Shown here: positions 7,469 to 16,400 of the stretch, in pieces
Layout: each line of letters starts with the position of its first letter
Position numbering within the stretch: the first letter of the stretch is position 1
NCBI GenBank assembly: GCA_016793265.1
Contig: JAEUHT010000293.1
Span: forward strand, 1-37,693
Length of the DNA: 37,693 nt
Direction of reading: 5' to 3'
Origin: Planctomycetota bacterium
GTDB lineage: Bacteria; Planctomycetota; UBA1135; UBA2386
Made by a program: the position numbers and the translations under genes
The notes under the pieces: generated by a model
Databases searched by the model: none
Told to the model about the DNA's origin: nothing
Seen by the model: the letters and a program-made list of their open reading frames with translations, nothing else

Positions 7469-9325
7469 TCACGAACCGATGCGAAGCTCGGTCGCGGTGG
7501 TCAGGCCGAACGGCACCGCCGGCGCCGGCGACAGGTCGACCATCAGGCCCTGCACGTAGACGGACGCGCCGAGCACGGAGCCGACACCGGGCAGGGGGAG
7601 GTAGGTGCGCACCGGGTCGACGCCGTTGAACATGCCGGCCAGCAGCATCAGGCCCTGGTTGAGGTCGACCAGCACTTCCCCAGGCTGGCCAACCGCCATG
7701 CCGAAACCGGGCAGCGGGAAGCCGCACGGCGAGGCGATGCCGCCCAGGCTGTAGATCACGAACGCCGCCGAGCCGGGAGGCTGGCTGCCGAGCGGATTCG
7801 TGATGTCGACCGTCAGCACGTTGCCCGGCGAGGCGCGGCCGTTGCCGAACGGGTCGCCGCCGACGCCGAGGCTGCCGGCGGGGTTGAGGCCGCAGCCGTA
7901 GGGCAGGATCTGGCCGAGCGTGAGGCCGATACCCCCGGCCAGGTCGATCGCCTGGGCGTAGACGTCGGCCGCGCCGCTGCGCAGGTCGGTCCATGCCAGC
8001 AGGGTGGCGCCGCCGAACGTGCTGGCCTGGGTGAGCCGCAGCTTGTCGCTCGGCGCCGTCGACACCGTCGTCGCGCAGGTCAGCGCCCCGTTGGCGTCGA
8101 GGCCGAAGCTCTGCACCGTGTCCTGCAGGCCGCCGAGCGACTCGACGAGCACCGAGGTCGAGAGGCCGCCGCCGACGCGCCACGTCGCCACCGGCGCGAA
8201 CTTCACGGTGGTGTTGATCGGCAGCAGGTTGACGCCGGTGCTGCCCCACAGCGGGGCACCGGTGCTGCCGAGGTGCTGCGCGAAGAGGCCCCACGACGTC
8301 TGCGCGAGGTTGCGTTCGTTCCAGCTCACGAACACACCGTCGGTGACGTTGTCCCAGACGATGGCGGGGTCGAAGCGGCTGTTGGTGCTGGTCGAGACGT
8401 CGACGCCGTTGTGCGGGAAGCGCTCGGCGCCGCTGCCGTCCAGGTACTGCACGCGCACGAAGAACTGCTGCCCCTGCGCGTAGTGCCACGCCAGGATGGC
8501 GCCGGGCCACGCCGGGATCATGCGCGGCTGGTGCGCGATCGGCACCGAGGCCTGGTCGAACACGGCGATGCGCGTGCCGCCGTTCCAGGTCGGCGCGCCG
8601 AGCACGTCGAACTTCTGCGCGTGTACGTGCTTGTTGCCCAGGAACGCGAGCGTGCGCACCCAGCTCAGGATCACGGCGCCGTTGTCGGACGCCACCATGC
8701 CGACGTAGCCCGGGTTGGCGCCGGCATCGCCCGGGTAGGCGATGCCATCGCCGGCGAAGCGCGGCGTGCCGGCCGGATCGAGGCGCTGGTGATGCACGGT
8801 GGACGTGCCGCTGTTCGCCCAGGCGATCACGAAGTCGCCGTCGCTGGCCTCGACGACGCGCGGGTTGGCCTCGTAGTCGTTGTTGTTCGACACGGTGACG
8901 CCGTTCGCGCCCCACAAGGAGGTGCCGTTGTCGGTGATGCGGTAGGCGTAGATGTCGAGGTCGCTGCCGGCGCGGGTGTCGGTGAAGGTCAGCACGCAGA
9001 AGCCCCAGGAGTCGCAGATCAGGTCCCAGTCGACCAGGGACGTCGCCTGCGGGTTGCCGCTGACCAGGATGCCGCCGTGCGGCCACAGCTCGTTGCCGCT
9101 GGCGTCGAGCCGCTGCAGGTAGACCGCGTAGCTGCCGCTGCGGTCGTCGAACCAGCCGAGGTAGCAGCCGCCATCCCAGGTCGGCGCGATCTTGGCGAGC
9201 GTCTGCTCCCCGGCGGCGTCGCCGATGGCGAGGTTGGTGGCGGGGTTGGTCGGCCATTGGGCCAGGGCACAGGGGGCGCCGGCGAGCGCCGCCCACACGA
9301 ACATCGTCGCGCAGCGGAGTTGCAT
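7469..9325 (-). CDS. Secreted propeller-like protein with planctomycete C-terminal domain
   Basis: 618 residues with signal peptide MQLRCATMFVWAALAGAPCALAQ. Residues 25-470 consist of repeats such as APTWDGGCYLGWFDDRSGSYAVYLQRLDASG and LLAWTDLRSGAADVYAQAID, which look like beta-propeller blades. The final 150 residues (from YGCGLNPAGSLGVGG) include PGNVLTVDITNPLGSQPPGSAAF, PCGFPLPGFGMAV and GEVLVDLNQG. I recognise this as a C-terminal domain that recurs at the end of many planctomycete secreted proteins; its role is unknown. Start chosen for the signal peptide; there is no Shine-Dalgarno, but TAGCAT sits 8 bases upstream. The in-frame extension upstream to 9446 lacks signal-like sequence and is rejected. 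Confidence 0.85.
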   Translation of the reverse strand: MQLRCATMFVWAALAGAPCALAQWPTNPATNLAIGDAAGEQTLAKIAPTWDGGCYLGWFDDRSGSYAVYLQRLDASGNELWPHGGILVSGNPQATSLVDWDLICDSWGFCVLTFTDTRAGSDLDIYAYRITDNGTSLWGANGVTVSNNNDYEANPRVVEASDGDFVIAWANSGTSTVHHQRLDPAGTPRFAGDGIAYPGDAGANPGYVGMVASDNGAVILSWVRTLAFLGNKHVHAQKFDVLGAPTWNGGTRIAVFDQASVPIAHQPRMIPAWPGAILAWHYAQGQQFFVRVQYLDGSGAERFPHNGVDVSTSTNSRFDPAIVWDNVTDGVFVSWNERNLAQTSWGLFAQHLGSTGAPLWGSTGVNLLPINTTVKFAPVATWRVGGGLSTSVLVESLGGLQDTVQSFGLDANGALTCATTVSTAPSDKLRLTQASTFGGATLLAWTDLRSGAADVYAQAIDLAGGIGLTLGQILPYGCGLNPAGSLGVGGDPFGNGRASPGNVLTVDITNPLGSQPPGSAAFVIYSLGGIASPCGFPLPGFGMAVGQPGEVLVDLNQGLMLLAGMFNGVDPVRTYLPLPGVGSVLGASVYVQGLMVDLSPAPAVPFGLTTATELRIGS

Positions 9326-9333
9326 GGGGGAGC

Positions 9334-9339
9334 ATGCTA
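9334..9339 (-). promoter_or_regulatory. Putative -10 hexamer TAGCAT, 8 nt before ATG
   Basis: On the minus strand TAGCAT is followed by eight bases and then the ATG of the secreted protein. The same hexamer precedes the amidohydrolase at 2971. No -35 is visible. Confidence 0.35.
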
Positions 9340-9376
9340 CCCGCGGCGGCGGCGAGTGGGGGCCCAGGTGTTTCCC

Positions 9377-9405
9377 TTGACCGGCGCAAGCCTGGGCAAC
9401 ATCCT
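9377..9405 (+). promoter_or_regulatory. Possible promoter of ffh (TTGACC-N17-CATCCT)
   Basis: TTGACC (9377-9382) is a good -35. A 17-base spacer leads to CATCCT, a weak -10. Transcription would begin within about 3 bases of the ffh ATG. The weak -10 makes this tentative. Confidence 0.3.
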
Positions 9406-9414
9406 GCGCCGCGC

Positions 9415-10863
9415 ATGTTCGACTCGCTCGCCAATGCCCTCGGCAAGGCCTACCGCGCCATCGTCGGCCAGAAGACGCTCACCGAGGCCAACGTCGACGA
9501 CGGCATCCGCGCCGTGCGCCAGGCGCTGCTCGAGGCCGACGTCAACTTCCAGGTCGCCAAGGAGTTCGTCGCCGACGTGCGCCAGCGCGTGGTCGGCCAG
9601 AAGGTCATCGACTCGGTCGAACCCGGCCAGCAGTTCGTCAAGTGCTTCCACGACGCGCTGACCGAGCTGCTCGGTGGTCAAGCCGCCGGTCTGCCGGTCG
9701 CCGACGCGCCGCCGCTGGTGCTGATGATGTGCGGCCTGCAGGGCAGCGGCAAGACGACCACCTGCGCCAAGCTCGCGCTGTACCTGCGCAAGCACAAGAA
9801 GAAGAACCCGCTGCTGGTCGCCGCCGACCTGCAGCGCCCGGCCGCCGTCGAGCAGCTGCAGAGCCTCGGCAAGCAGCTCGGCGTCGCCGTGTTCGCCGCC
9901 GCGGGCAGCAAGCGTCCGCCCGAGGTCTGCAAGCAGGGGCTCGCGTTCGCCCAGGCGCACGGCCACGACGTCGTCATCCTCGATACCGCCGGCCGTCTGC
10001 ACATCGACGAGCCGCTGATGCAGGAGCTGCAGGAAGTGCACGCCGGCACCAAGCCGCACGGCGTGTTGCTGGTCTGCGACGCGATGCTCGGCCAGGACGC
10101 CGTCAACTCGGCGAAGGAGTTCCACGCCCGCCTGCCGCTGCACGGCCTGATCCTGACCAAGGTCGACGGCGATTCGCGCGGCGGTGCGGCGTTGTCGATC
10201 GTCAAGGTCACCGGCCGGCCGATCCTGTTCGCCGGCGTCGGCGAGAAGCCCGACGACCTGGAGCCGTTCGATCCGTCGCGCATGGCGGGCCGCATCCTCG
10301 GCATGGGCGACGTCGTCGGCCTGGTCGAGAAGGCGCAGTCGGTGATCGACGAGCGCGAGGCGGAGAAGGCCGCGCGCAAGCTGCAGAAGGGGCAGTTCAA
10401 CTTCGAGGACTTCCTCGCGCAGATGAACATGATCCGGAAGCTCGGGCCGCTGAAGAAGGTGCTCGGCATGCTGCCCGGCGTCGGGGCGGCGATGAAGGAC
10501 GTCGACTTCGACGACAAGCACATGAAGCGGCTGGAGGCGATGATCCTGTCGATGACGCCGCGCGAACGGCAGAAGCCGGACCTGATCGACCTGCCGCGGC
10601 GCCGCCGCATCGCCGCCGGCTCGGGCAACCAGCTCGACGCCGTCAACGGCCTGATCAAGCAGTTCAAGACCATGCAGGACCTCATGAAGAAGCTCGGCAA
10701 GGGCGGCGGCATGCCGCCGGACCTCGGCGGGCTCATGGGCGGCGGTGGCATGGGCGGCATGCCGGGGCCAGGGGGCTTCCCTGGGCTGCCGGGCGGTGGC
10801 CGCGGCTTCCCCGGTGGCGGTGGGCGCGGGTTCCCGGGCTTCCCGGGGGGGCGTCGCCGCTGA
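9415..10863 (+). CDS. ffh: Signal recognition particle GTPase Ffh
   Basis: 482 residues. MFDSLANALGKAYRAIVG starts the N domain. The G domain shows GLQGSGKTTTCAKLA (about residue 107), DTAGRLHIDEPLM and TKVDGDSRGGAALS. The methionine-containing M domain follows (QMNMIRKLGPLKKVLGMLPG, then HMKRLEAMILSMTPRER). Ffh binds 4.5S RNA and signal sequences and docks ribosome-nascent chains to FtsY at the membrane. The C-terminus carries a Gly/Pro/Phe-rich, probably disordered tail of about 45 residues with repeated G-x-GFPG units ending in RRR. In-frame sequence upstream of the ATG is not Ffh-like. rpsP follows 112 bases later, the ffh-rpsP order common in bacteria. Confidence 0.97.
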   Translation: MFDSLANALGKAYRAIVGQKTLTEANVDDGIRAVRQALLEADVNFQVAKEFVADVRQRVVGQKVIDSVEPGQQFVKCFHDALTELLGGQAAGLPVADAPPLVLMMCGLQGSGKTTTCAKLALYLRKHKKKNPLLVAADLQRPAAVEQLQSLGKQLGVAVFAAAGSKRPPEVCKQGLAFAQAHGHDVVILDTAGRLHIDEPLMQELQEVHAGTKPHGVLLVCDAMLGQDAVNSAKEFHARLPLHGLILTKVDGDSRGGAALSIVKVTGRPILFAGVGEKPDDLEPFDPSRMAGRILGMGDVVGLVEKAQSVIDEREAEKAARKLQKGQFNFEDFLAQMNMIRKLGPLKKVLGMLPGVGAAMKDVDFDDKHMKRLEAMILSMTPRERQKPDLIDLPRRRRIAAGSGNQLDAVNGLIKQFKTMQDLMKKLGKGGGMPPDLGGLMGGGGMGGMPGPGGFPGLPGGGRGFPGGGGRGFPGFPGGRRR

Positions 10864-10961
10864 CTTTGGCTCCGCGGCAGGATCCGCGCACGAAAAAGCG
10901 CTGGCAACCGCGACGGCCATCTGCTTTGCTTCTCGCCCCTTTCGCCGGCACCCCGACGCAC

Positions 10962-10965
10962 GGAG
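10962..10965 (+). promoter_or_regulatory. Shine-Dalgarno GGAG deciding the TTG start of rpsP
   Basis: GGAG is placed 10 bases before TTG at 10976, where the encoded sequence (L/M)AVTLRLKRFGRL aligns with the universal S16 N-terminus. Confidence 0.7.
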
Positions 10966-10975
10966 ACAGTTTCCC

Positions 10976-11365
10976 TTGGCAGTCACGCTTCGTCTCAAAC
11001 GCTTTGGACGTCTGAACCACCCGACCTACCGCGTGGTGGCCACCGATCCGCGCTTCCCCCGCGACGGCCGCATCATCGAGGCCCTCGGTTACTACCTGCC
11101 GCTGATGCCGCGGGCCCAGGAGCAGTGCAAGCTCAACACCGAGCGTGTGCAGTACTGGCTCTCGGTCGGCGCCAAGCCGTCGCCGACGGTCGCGGTCATG
11201 ATCGAGCGTTCGGGCCTGACGGTGCCGACGCCGAAGCAGCCCGAGCGCCAGAAGAGCAAGGGCAAGCCCGCGCCATGGACGCCGCCGAAGAAGAAGGTGC
11301 GCAAGCCCAGGGCACAGCGTCGCGCTGCGAAGGCTGCCCGCGCCGCCGCCGGCAAGAAGAAGTGA
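10976..11365 (+). CDS. rpsP: 30S ribosomal protein S16
   Basis: 129 residues with a TTG start. The start is fixed by the S16 N-terminal consensus AV(T/R)LRLKRFGR and by GGAG upstream; there is no ATG at the right place. HPTYRVVATDPRFPRDGRIIEALGYY and RVQYWLSVGAKPSPTV are the S16 core, a small-subunit protein needed for 30S assembly. Compared with the usual 80-90 residues, it has a Lys/Arg/Ala-rich tail of about 45 residues (from PKQPERQKSKGK to AAGKKK) that probably contacts rRNA. In many genomes rimM, trmD and rplS follow; here they do not. Confidence 0.95.
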   Translation: MAVTLRLKRFGRLNHPTYRVVATDPRFPRDGRIIEALGYYLPLMPRAQEQCKLNTERVQYWLSVGAKPSPTVAVMIERSGLTVPTPKQPERQKSKGKPAPWTPPKKKVRKPRAQRRAAKAARAAAGKKK

Positions 11366-11381
11366 GGCGGCGCGCCGTCGG

Positions 11382-11398
11382 GCGCAGCCCCGCTGCGC
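11382..11398 (+). other. GC hairpin after rpsP
   Basis: GCGCAGC-CCC-GCTGCGC is a perfect 7-bp stem with a 3-base loop, 17 bases after the rpsP stop. There is no long T-run, so it may be a weak terminator or a processing/stability hairpin. Confidence 0.4.
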
Positions 11399-11508
11399 TT
11401 CGGCTGCACGTTCCGTGTTCTCGTTGACCATCGTCTGATGCGCCGCTGCGTGCCCGGTTCCTGTGGCGAACTGCGCGCCGTTGGCCGCTTGCCAAGGAAG
11501 TTGCCGCC

Positions 11509-12270
11509 GTGCCGACGAAGAAGAAGTCCAAGGCCGAACCCGGTGTCGAAGCGCCGCCCGATCCGCGCGAGCCGCTGACCCCGAACGCCGAGAACTTCGC
11601 GACCACGCTGACCGCCTTGAAGGCGGTGCTTGCGGATCTGCCGCCGCCGTCGGCCCCAGCCGAAGGCGAGGTGCTGCCGCAGCTCGACTTCGTCGACGCG
11701 TTGTTGCACTGCTACTTTGCCGAAGGGCTGCCGTGTGGCTACGGCCAGGAGGCGCGGCGCCGCATCGCCGAGGGCTTCGTCGATCGCAACGAGTTCCGCG
11801 TCACCGAGGCGTTCGAGGTCGAGGACCTGCTGCGTGACCTGCCGATCCCGCACCTGTTCGACCGCTGCCTCGCCGTGCGCGACTCGATCGCGCAGATCTA
11901 CAACGATCAGAACGGCGTCAACCTCGGCTTCCTGCGCGAGGCTGGTATCAGCGACCGCAACACGTTCTTCCAGCGCGTGCCGGCCGTGCAGCCGCACGTG
12001 GTGACGTTCCTCGGCAACCTGCTGACGGTCGAGGAGCTCGTCTTCTCCGACAAGTCGACGCTGCGCGCGCAGCAGCGCCTGGGCATCGACGCCAAGGAGG
12101 CCGCCGCCGGCAAGTTCCTCGACGAGGTGCGGGCGCTGCTGAAGCCGTACGGCAAGCTGCCGCTCGACGTGGGGCCCGACCTGCCCGGTCGCAAGCCCAA
12201 CCTCGCGCACCCGCTGTCGCCGGCGTGCCTGCTCGTGCGCCTGGCGCCGGCTGGCAAGCGCCGCGGCTGA
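11509..12270 (+). CDS. Unknown helical protein, possibly endonuclease III-fold related
   Basis: 253 residues with a GTG start supported by AAGGAAG 8 bases upstream. The N-terminus is basic and proline-rich (MPTKKKSKAEPG). The core has the pattern of an HhH-GPD-like domain: LDFVDALLHCYF, FVDRNEFRVTEAFEVEDLLRDLPIP, then LGFLREAGISDRNTFFQRVPAVQPHVVTFL and a late LRAQQRLGI. I see neither the catalytic Lys of the helix-hairpin-helix nor the catalytic Asp nor the C-terminal Cys cluster of endonuclease III, so if related it would be non-catalytic. It occupies the slot after rpsP where rimM/trmD are usual. Family match is a guess from pattern; the coding call is sound (strong frame, RBS, conserved spacing). 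Confidence 0.75.
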   Translation: MPTKKKSKAEPGVEAPPDPREPLTPNAENFATTLTALKAVLADLPPPSAPAEGEVLPQLDFVDALLHCYFAEGLPCGYGQEARRRIAEGFVDRNEFRVTEAFEVEDLLRDLPIPHLFDRCLAVRDSIAQIYNDQNGVNLGFLREAGISDRNTFFQRVPAVQPHVVTFLGNLLTVEELVFSDKSTLRAQQRLGIDAKEAAAGKFLDEVRALLKPYGKLPLDVGPDLPGRKPNLAHPLSPACLLVRLAPAGKRRG

Positions 12271-12333
12271 GCCGTTGGCCCGCCCGCGGGGTCGCGGCTT
12301 GAGAAGGTGCCGCCGCCGGGTGACCATCGTGCC

Positions 12334-12936
12334 GTGAGCGTGACGCTGGATCTCTACCTCGCTTCGACGTCGCCGCGTCGACGCGACCTGCTGCTGGCTG
12401 CCGGCCTGCGCTTCGCCCTCTGCGAGCCGGGTCCCGAATACGAAACCGGCGCCATTGGCGAACACGATAGCGAGGCCGGCGATCCGGCGGCTCACGCGGT
12501 GGCGCGGGCGCGGCGCAAGGGGCTCGGGGCGCGCCCGCCGCTGCCGACGGTGCCGGTGCTCGCGGTCGACACGGTGGTGGACCTCGATGGCAAGGAGCTC
12601 GGCAAGCCGCGCGATCGTGGCGGCGCCGAGCGCATGCTGCGCAGCCTGTTCGGGCGCTGCCACCGCGTGCACACGGCGCACAGCTTGTCGCTGCCGGCCA
12701 TCGGTTGGCACGCCGAACGGCTGGCCAGCGCCACCGTCTACTGCGAAGCCCCGCCGGACGCCGAGCTGCGGCGCTACCTGGACAGCGACCAGTGGCTCGG
12801 CAAGGCAGGCAGTTATGGCCTGCAGGATCCGGCGCAGAGCTTCCTGGTGCTGCAGGACGGCGCCTTCGACACCGTCGTCGGTCTGCACGTGGCCGCGGTG
12901 CGCGAACTGCTCGCCGCGGCGGGGCGCCGCCAATGA
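12334..12936 (+). CDS. maf: Maf-family nucleotide pyrophosphatase
   Basis: About 200 residues. LYLASTSPRRRDLL at the N-terminus is the Maf signature. VLAVDTVVDLDGKELGKPRD holds the catalytic Asp, RMLRSLFGRCHRVHTAH follows, and KAGSYGLQDPAQSFLV is the C-terminal motif. Maf proteins hydrolyse modified or canonical nucleoside triphosphates to monophosphates (house-cleaning) and have been linked to septum inhibition. Starts at GTG 12334 or GTG 12340 place the signature close to the N-terminus as is normal; the in-frame GTG at 12307 would add nine proline-rich residues and is less likely. The stop overlaps the next gene's start (ATGA). Confidence 0.9.
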   Translation: MSVTLDLYLASTSPRRRDLLLAAGLRFALCEPGPEYETGAIGEHDSEAGDPAAHAVARARRKGLGARPPLPTVPVLAVDTVVDLDGKELGKPRDRGGAERMLRSLFGRCHRVHTAHSLSLPAIGWHAERLASATVYCEAPPDAELRRYLDSDQWLGKAGSYGLQDPAQSFLVLQDGAFDTVVGLHVAAVRELLAAAGRRQ

Positions 12937-13427
12937 GGTGCTTGCCGCAGTCGTGGTGGGGGCGGGCGTTGCTCGTGTTGGTGGTGACGGTCGGCCTCGT
13001 CGCCGGAGTCGACCTCATGGTCGCCCGAGCTGGCAGCAAGGCCGCGGCGGACGTTGCGCCGGCCAAGGTGGCCCCGGTCGTTGCCGGGCGACCGCCGCTG
13101 CCGTTCCGGCTCACTCCGGTTTCCGGCACGATCGTGCTCGTCGAGGCCGGCGCGGTGTTGCGCGCCGCGGCGGGATCGCACGTCGTGGTGCATGCCGACG
13201 GCCACGCCGAGTTGCTGGCGGGGCCGGTAGCCGTCGCGCACCCACCCTACGCCGCTGTGGTCTGGCTGCCAGGCGCACTGCCGACCCTGGGGCCGGCGGC
13301 GCGTGCTACGTTGCTCGATGTGCTGCAGCAACTCGTCCGCGAACGCCCGGTGCCGCCGTCGCGCGTCGCTTTGCTCGGCCGGGCGGCGCCGCGCGACCTG
13401 GCCGTGCTGCTGGCCTGGGTGCCATAG
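12933..13427 (+). CDS. Small membrane-anchored protein, unknown
   Basis: 164 residues, starting at an ATG that overlaps the maf stop by four bases, so translationally coupled. One N-terminal membrane segment (GRALLVLVVTVGLVAGVDLMVA) is followed by an Ala/Val/Pro-rich extracytoplasmic domain containing VSGTIVLVEAGAVLRAAAGSHVVVHADG, beta-rich and fold unknown, and an Ala/Leu-rich helix (ARATLLDVLQQLVRERPVPP). No motif allows a function. The coupling to maf suggests shared expression only. It converges with the sensor kinase gene after 16 bases. Confidence 0.65.
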   Translation: MRCLPQSWWGRALLVLVVTVGLVAGVDLMVARAGSKAAADVAPAKVAPVVAGRPPLPFRLTPVSGTIVLVEAGAVLRAAAGSHVVVHADGHAELLAGPVAVAHPPYAAVVWLPGALPTLGPAARATLLDVLQQLVRERPVPPSRVALLGRAAPRDLAVLLAWVP

Positions 13428-13443
13428 CCCTGGCGGCGGCCTC

Positions 13444-16400
13444 TCAGGCCTTCACCGGGAACCGGCGCGACGGCAGCAGCCGCTGCAGGGCCTGCGCCAG
13501 CCGGTCGGGTTCGATCGGCTTTTCGAGGATGTCGAGCCCCATCGCCGTCAGGTCGCGGTGGATCAGGCGGCCGTCCAGGTACCCGGTGGCGAACAGGATC
13601 GGCAGGTCGGCGCGCAATTGGCGCAGCGCCACCACGAGTTCCGCGCCGCGCAGTCCAGGCAACACGACGTCGCTCAACACGGCGTCGATCGTGTCGAGGT
13701 GGGTGCGCAGTGCGGCGACAGCCTCGGCGCCGTCGGCGGCGGCGATTACGCGGCAGCCGAGGTGTTGCAGCAGGCGGGTGAGCGCGCGCCGCACCTCGGC
13801 TTCGTCTTCGATCAGCAACAGCGTCGTGCCGGCGGTGGCCTCCGGCGGGGTGGACGCCGCCTTGGCCGCCGCGGCCGGCGCGGCGGCGGGGCCGTGCGCG
13901 GCGTCACCTGCAGCCGCGGGTAGCGCGATGGTCACCGTGGTGCCGCGGCCTGGCGCGCTGGTGATGGTGGCGGTGCCGCCGAGCTGCTTGGTGATGCCGT
14001 AGACGGTGGCCAGGCCGAGGCCGCGTCCGCTGCGGCCCTTGGTGCTGAAGAACGGCTCGAACACGCGCTCCAGCACGTCCGGGGCCATGCCGACGCCGTC
14101 GTCAACCAGAGACAGCACGACGCCGCCGGCGGCGACGCCGACGGCGATGGTGACCTTGCCGCCGCGCGGCAACGCGTCGCGGGCGTTGCCGGCGAGGTTC
14201 AGCAGGATCTGCTCGAGCTGCGTGGTTGCTGCCATCACGCTTGCCGGCTGTCCGGGACCCTGGTAACCCAGCACGACATCTTCGCCGAGCAGCCGTCGCA
14301 ATACGGGCAGCAGCCGCCGTACGAGGGCGTCGAGGTCGAGGTGCTCTGCGCGCACGAGCTGCCGGCTGGCGACGGCGAGCAGGTGTTGCGTCAGGCCGCG
14401 GCCCCGTTCGCACGCGAGCCGGAGGTTGGCGCAGATCTCGCGCCCCTCGGCGGTGCCCAGCTCGGGCTCGAGCACCGCGGCGGCGCCGAGCGCCACGGTC
14501 AGGATGTTGTTGAAGTCGTTGGCGATGCCGCCGGCCAGCAGGCCGATGCTCTCCATGCGCTGCAGCTGCTGCAGCTGGCGTTCGAGGCGCTGGCGCTCCG
14601 ACATCTCGTCCTGTTGCCGCTGCGACGCCAGTTGCAGGTCGTGCGTGCGTTCTTGAACGCGGCATTCGGGGTCCCGCTGGATCACCTGCAGTTCGCGGGT
14701 GCGTTCGTCGACGAGCTGCTGCAGCTGCAGCGCGCGCCACGCCGAGCGCCGCGAGGCGAAGCGCACCACGAGCAGCAACAGCGCCGCCCCGGCCAACACC
14801 GCCCCGGCCTGGGCCCAGCCGTGCTCCAGCAGGCGTCGGGGCAGGTGCAGGCTGAGGCGCAACGGCGTCGGGCTGCGCGTGCCGTCGAAGCCGATCGCCT
14901 CGGCCTCGAAGGTCAGGTCCCCGGGTGGCAGGGACGGCAATCGAACCTCGGGGTCGTAGCTCGGTTCGCTCCAGTTCCCGTCGGCGCCGAGCAGGCGCCA
15001 GCGGTAGCGCACGTCGTGGTAGCCGTCGAAGCTGCAGGTGCCGAGCTGCACCACGATCGAGCGCAGCCCGGTGGGCAGCAGCACTTCGTCGCCACCAGGC
15101 CAGCGGTGCTCACCCAGGAACAGGTCGCGCAGGTGTACCGGGGGGTTGGCCGGCGACAGGTCGATGGCCTCCGGGGCGAACTCGTAGAGCGCCTGGATGC
15201 CGCACCACCAGACGTGGCCGTCGATGACGTTCGCGCAGGCCTGCAGACCGCCGCTGCATTCGGCGACGCGCCGGCCCTCCGCGCGCAGGTGCCGGCAGGC
15301 CAACGAGCGGGACGTGCCGGCCACGACCGCGTCGAGGTCGCGGTGGCGCACCATCGACAGGCCGTGGTTGGTGATCAGCAGCAGGTACTCGGGCCAGGCG
15401 ATCAGGGCGCATATCGATTGCTCGGCGAGCCCGACGCTGCGGTCGATGCGCACGCGGCGGTCGTCGTCGATGCGCACGAGGCCACCGCCGTAGGTGCCGA
15501 TCCAAGCGTGCACGCCGGCTTCGGGCAGGATGGCTCGCACTTCGCCCCACGGCAGTTCGACGCCGCTGTGCCACGCGGTGAGCGATCGCCGATCGGGACT
15601 GAGGCGCCACAGGCCGGTCGCCGCACCGATCCACATGGCGCCGTCGGGGGCAGCCCGCAAGCTGCGCACGGCGGCGTCGGCGAACTCGGCGGCGAACGGC
15701 ACCGGCACCGGCCTCGTGCCATGCTCCTGCAACACGGCGAGCCCGCCATCACCGCCGATCCAGAGGCCGTCCTCGGCGCGGGCCAGCGCCCGGATGCCCT
15801 TGCCCGACATCGGCTCGGGCATCGGGCAGGGCTCGGCTGCCTCGCCCCACTTTCGGCGCACCAGGCCGGCACCGGTCGCCAGCCACAGCGTGCCGTCGGG
15901 CTCGACCAAGGTCGCCATGCAGGCGCCGAAGGACTCGCAGCCCGGTATCGGTTCGAAGCGACCGTTGCGGCGGCGCAGCAGGCCACCGGCTGTGCCGACC
16001 AGCAGGCTGCCGTCGTGGTCGACGTTGACGGTTGTCAGGCCGCGCGGCGGCAGCCCCGCCGCTTCGGCATGGGCATACACCTCCGCGCGCTGCAGCCGCG
16101 TGACGCCGGCTTCGGTGTGACCGATCCAGACGCCGCCGTCGCGGTCCTCACACAGGGCGCGGGCTGCCTGCGGCACCGTCAGGCTCGGCAGGGCGGCGCC
16201 CCCAGTTGCTGTCGTTGCCGCCTGGGCGACATCCGGATGTTCGAGGCGAACCGGGCGCTGGTTGGTGCCGACCCACAAGGCGCCGTCGCGCGTCGCCAAC
16301 AGGCTGAGGACCGGTTGGGCCAGTTCCGCCAGCGGCTGGAAGGCGCGGAAGCTGCCTTCAACGGCGACGCCCAGCCCATGCAGCGAACCTACCAGCAGGT

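Noticed and set aside
9334..9414. 27-residue N-terminal extension of Ffh
   Set aside because: MFDSLANALGKAYRAIVG at 9415 matches the Ffh N-terminus; the extension would not.
10700..10863. Gly-rich repeats at the ffh end as a tandem DNA repeat or CRISPR
   Set aside because: Units are irregular and in frame with Ffh; there are no conserved repeat-spacer units here or elsewhere in the window.
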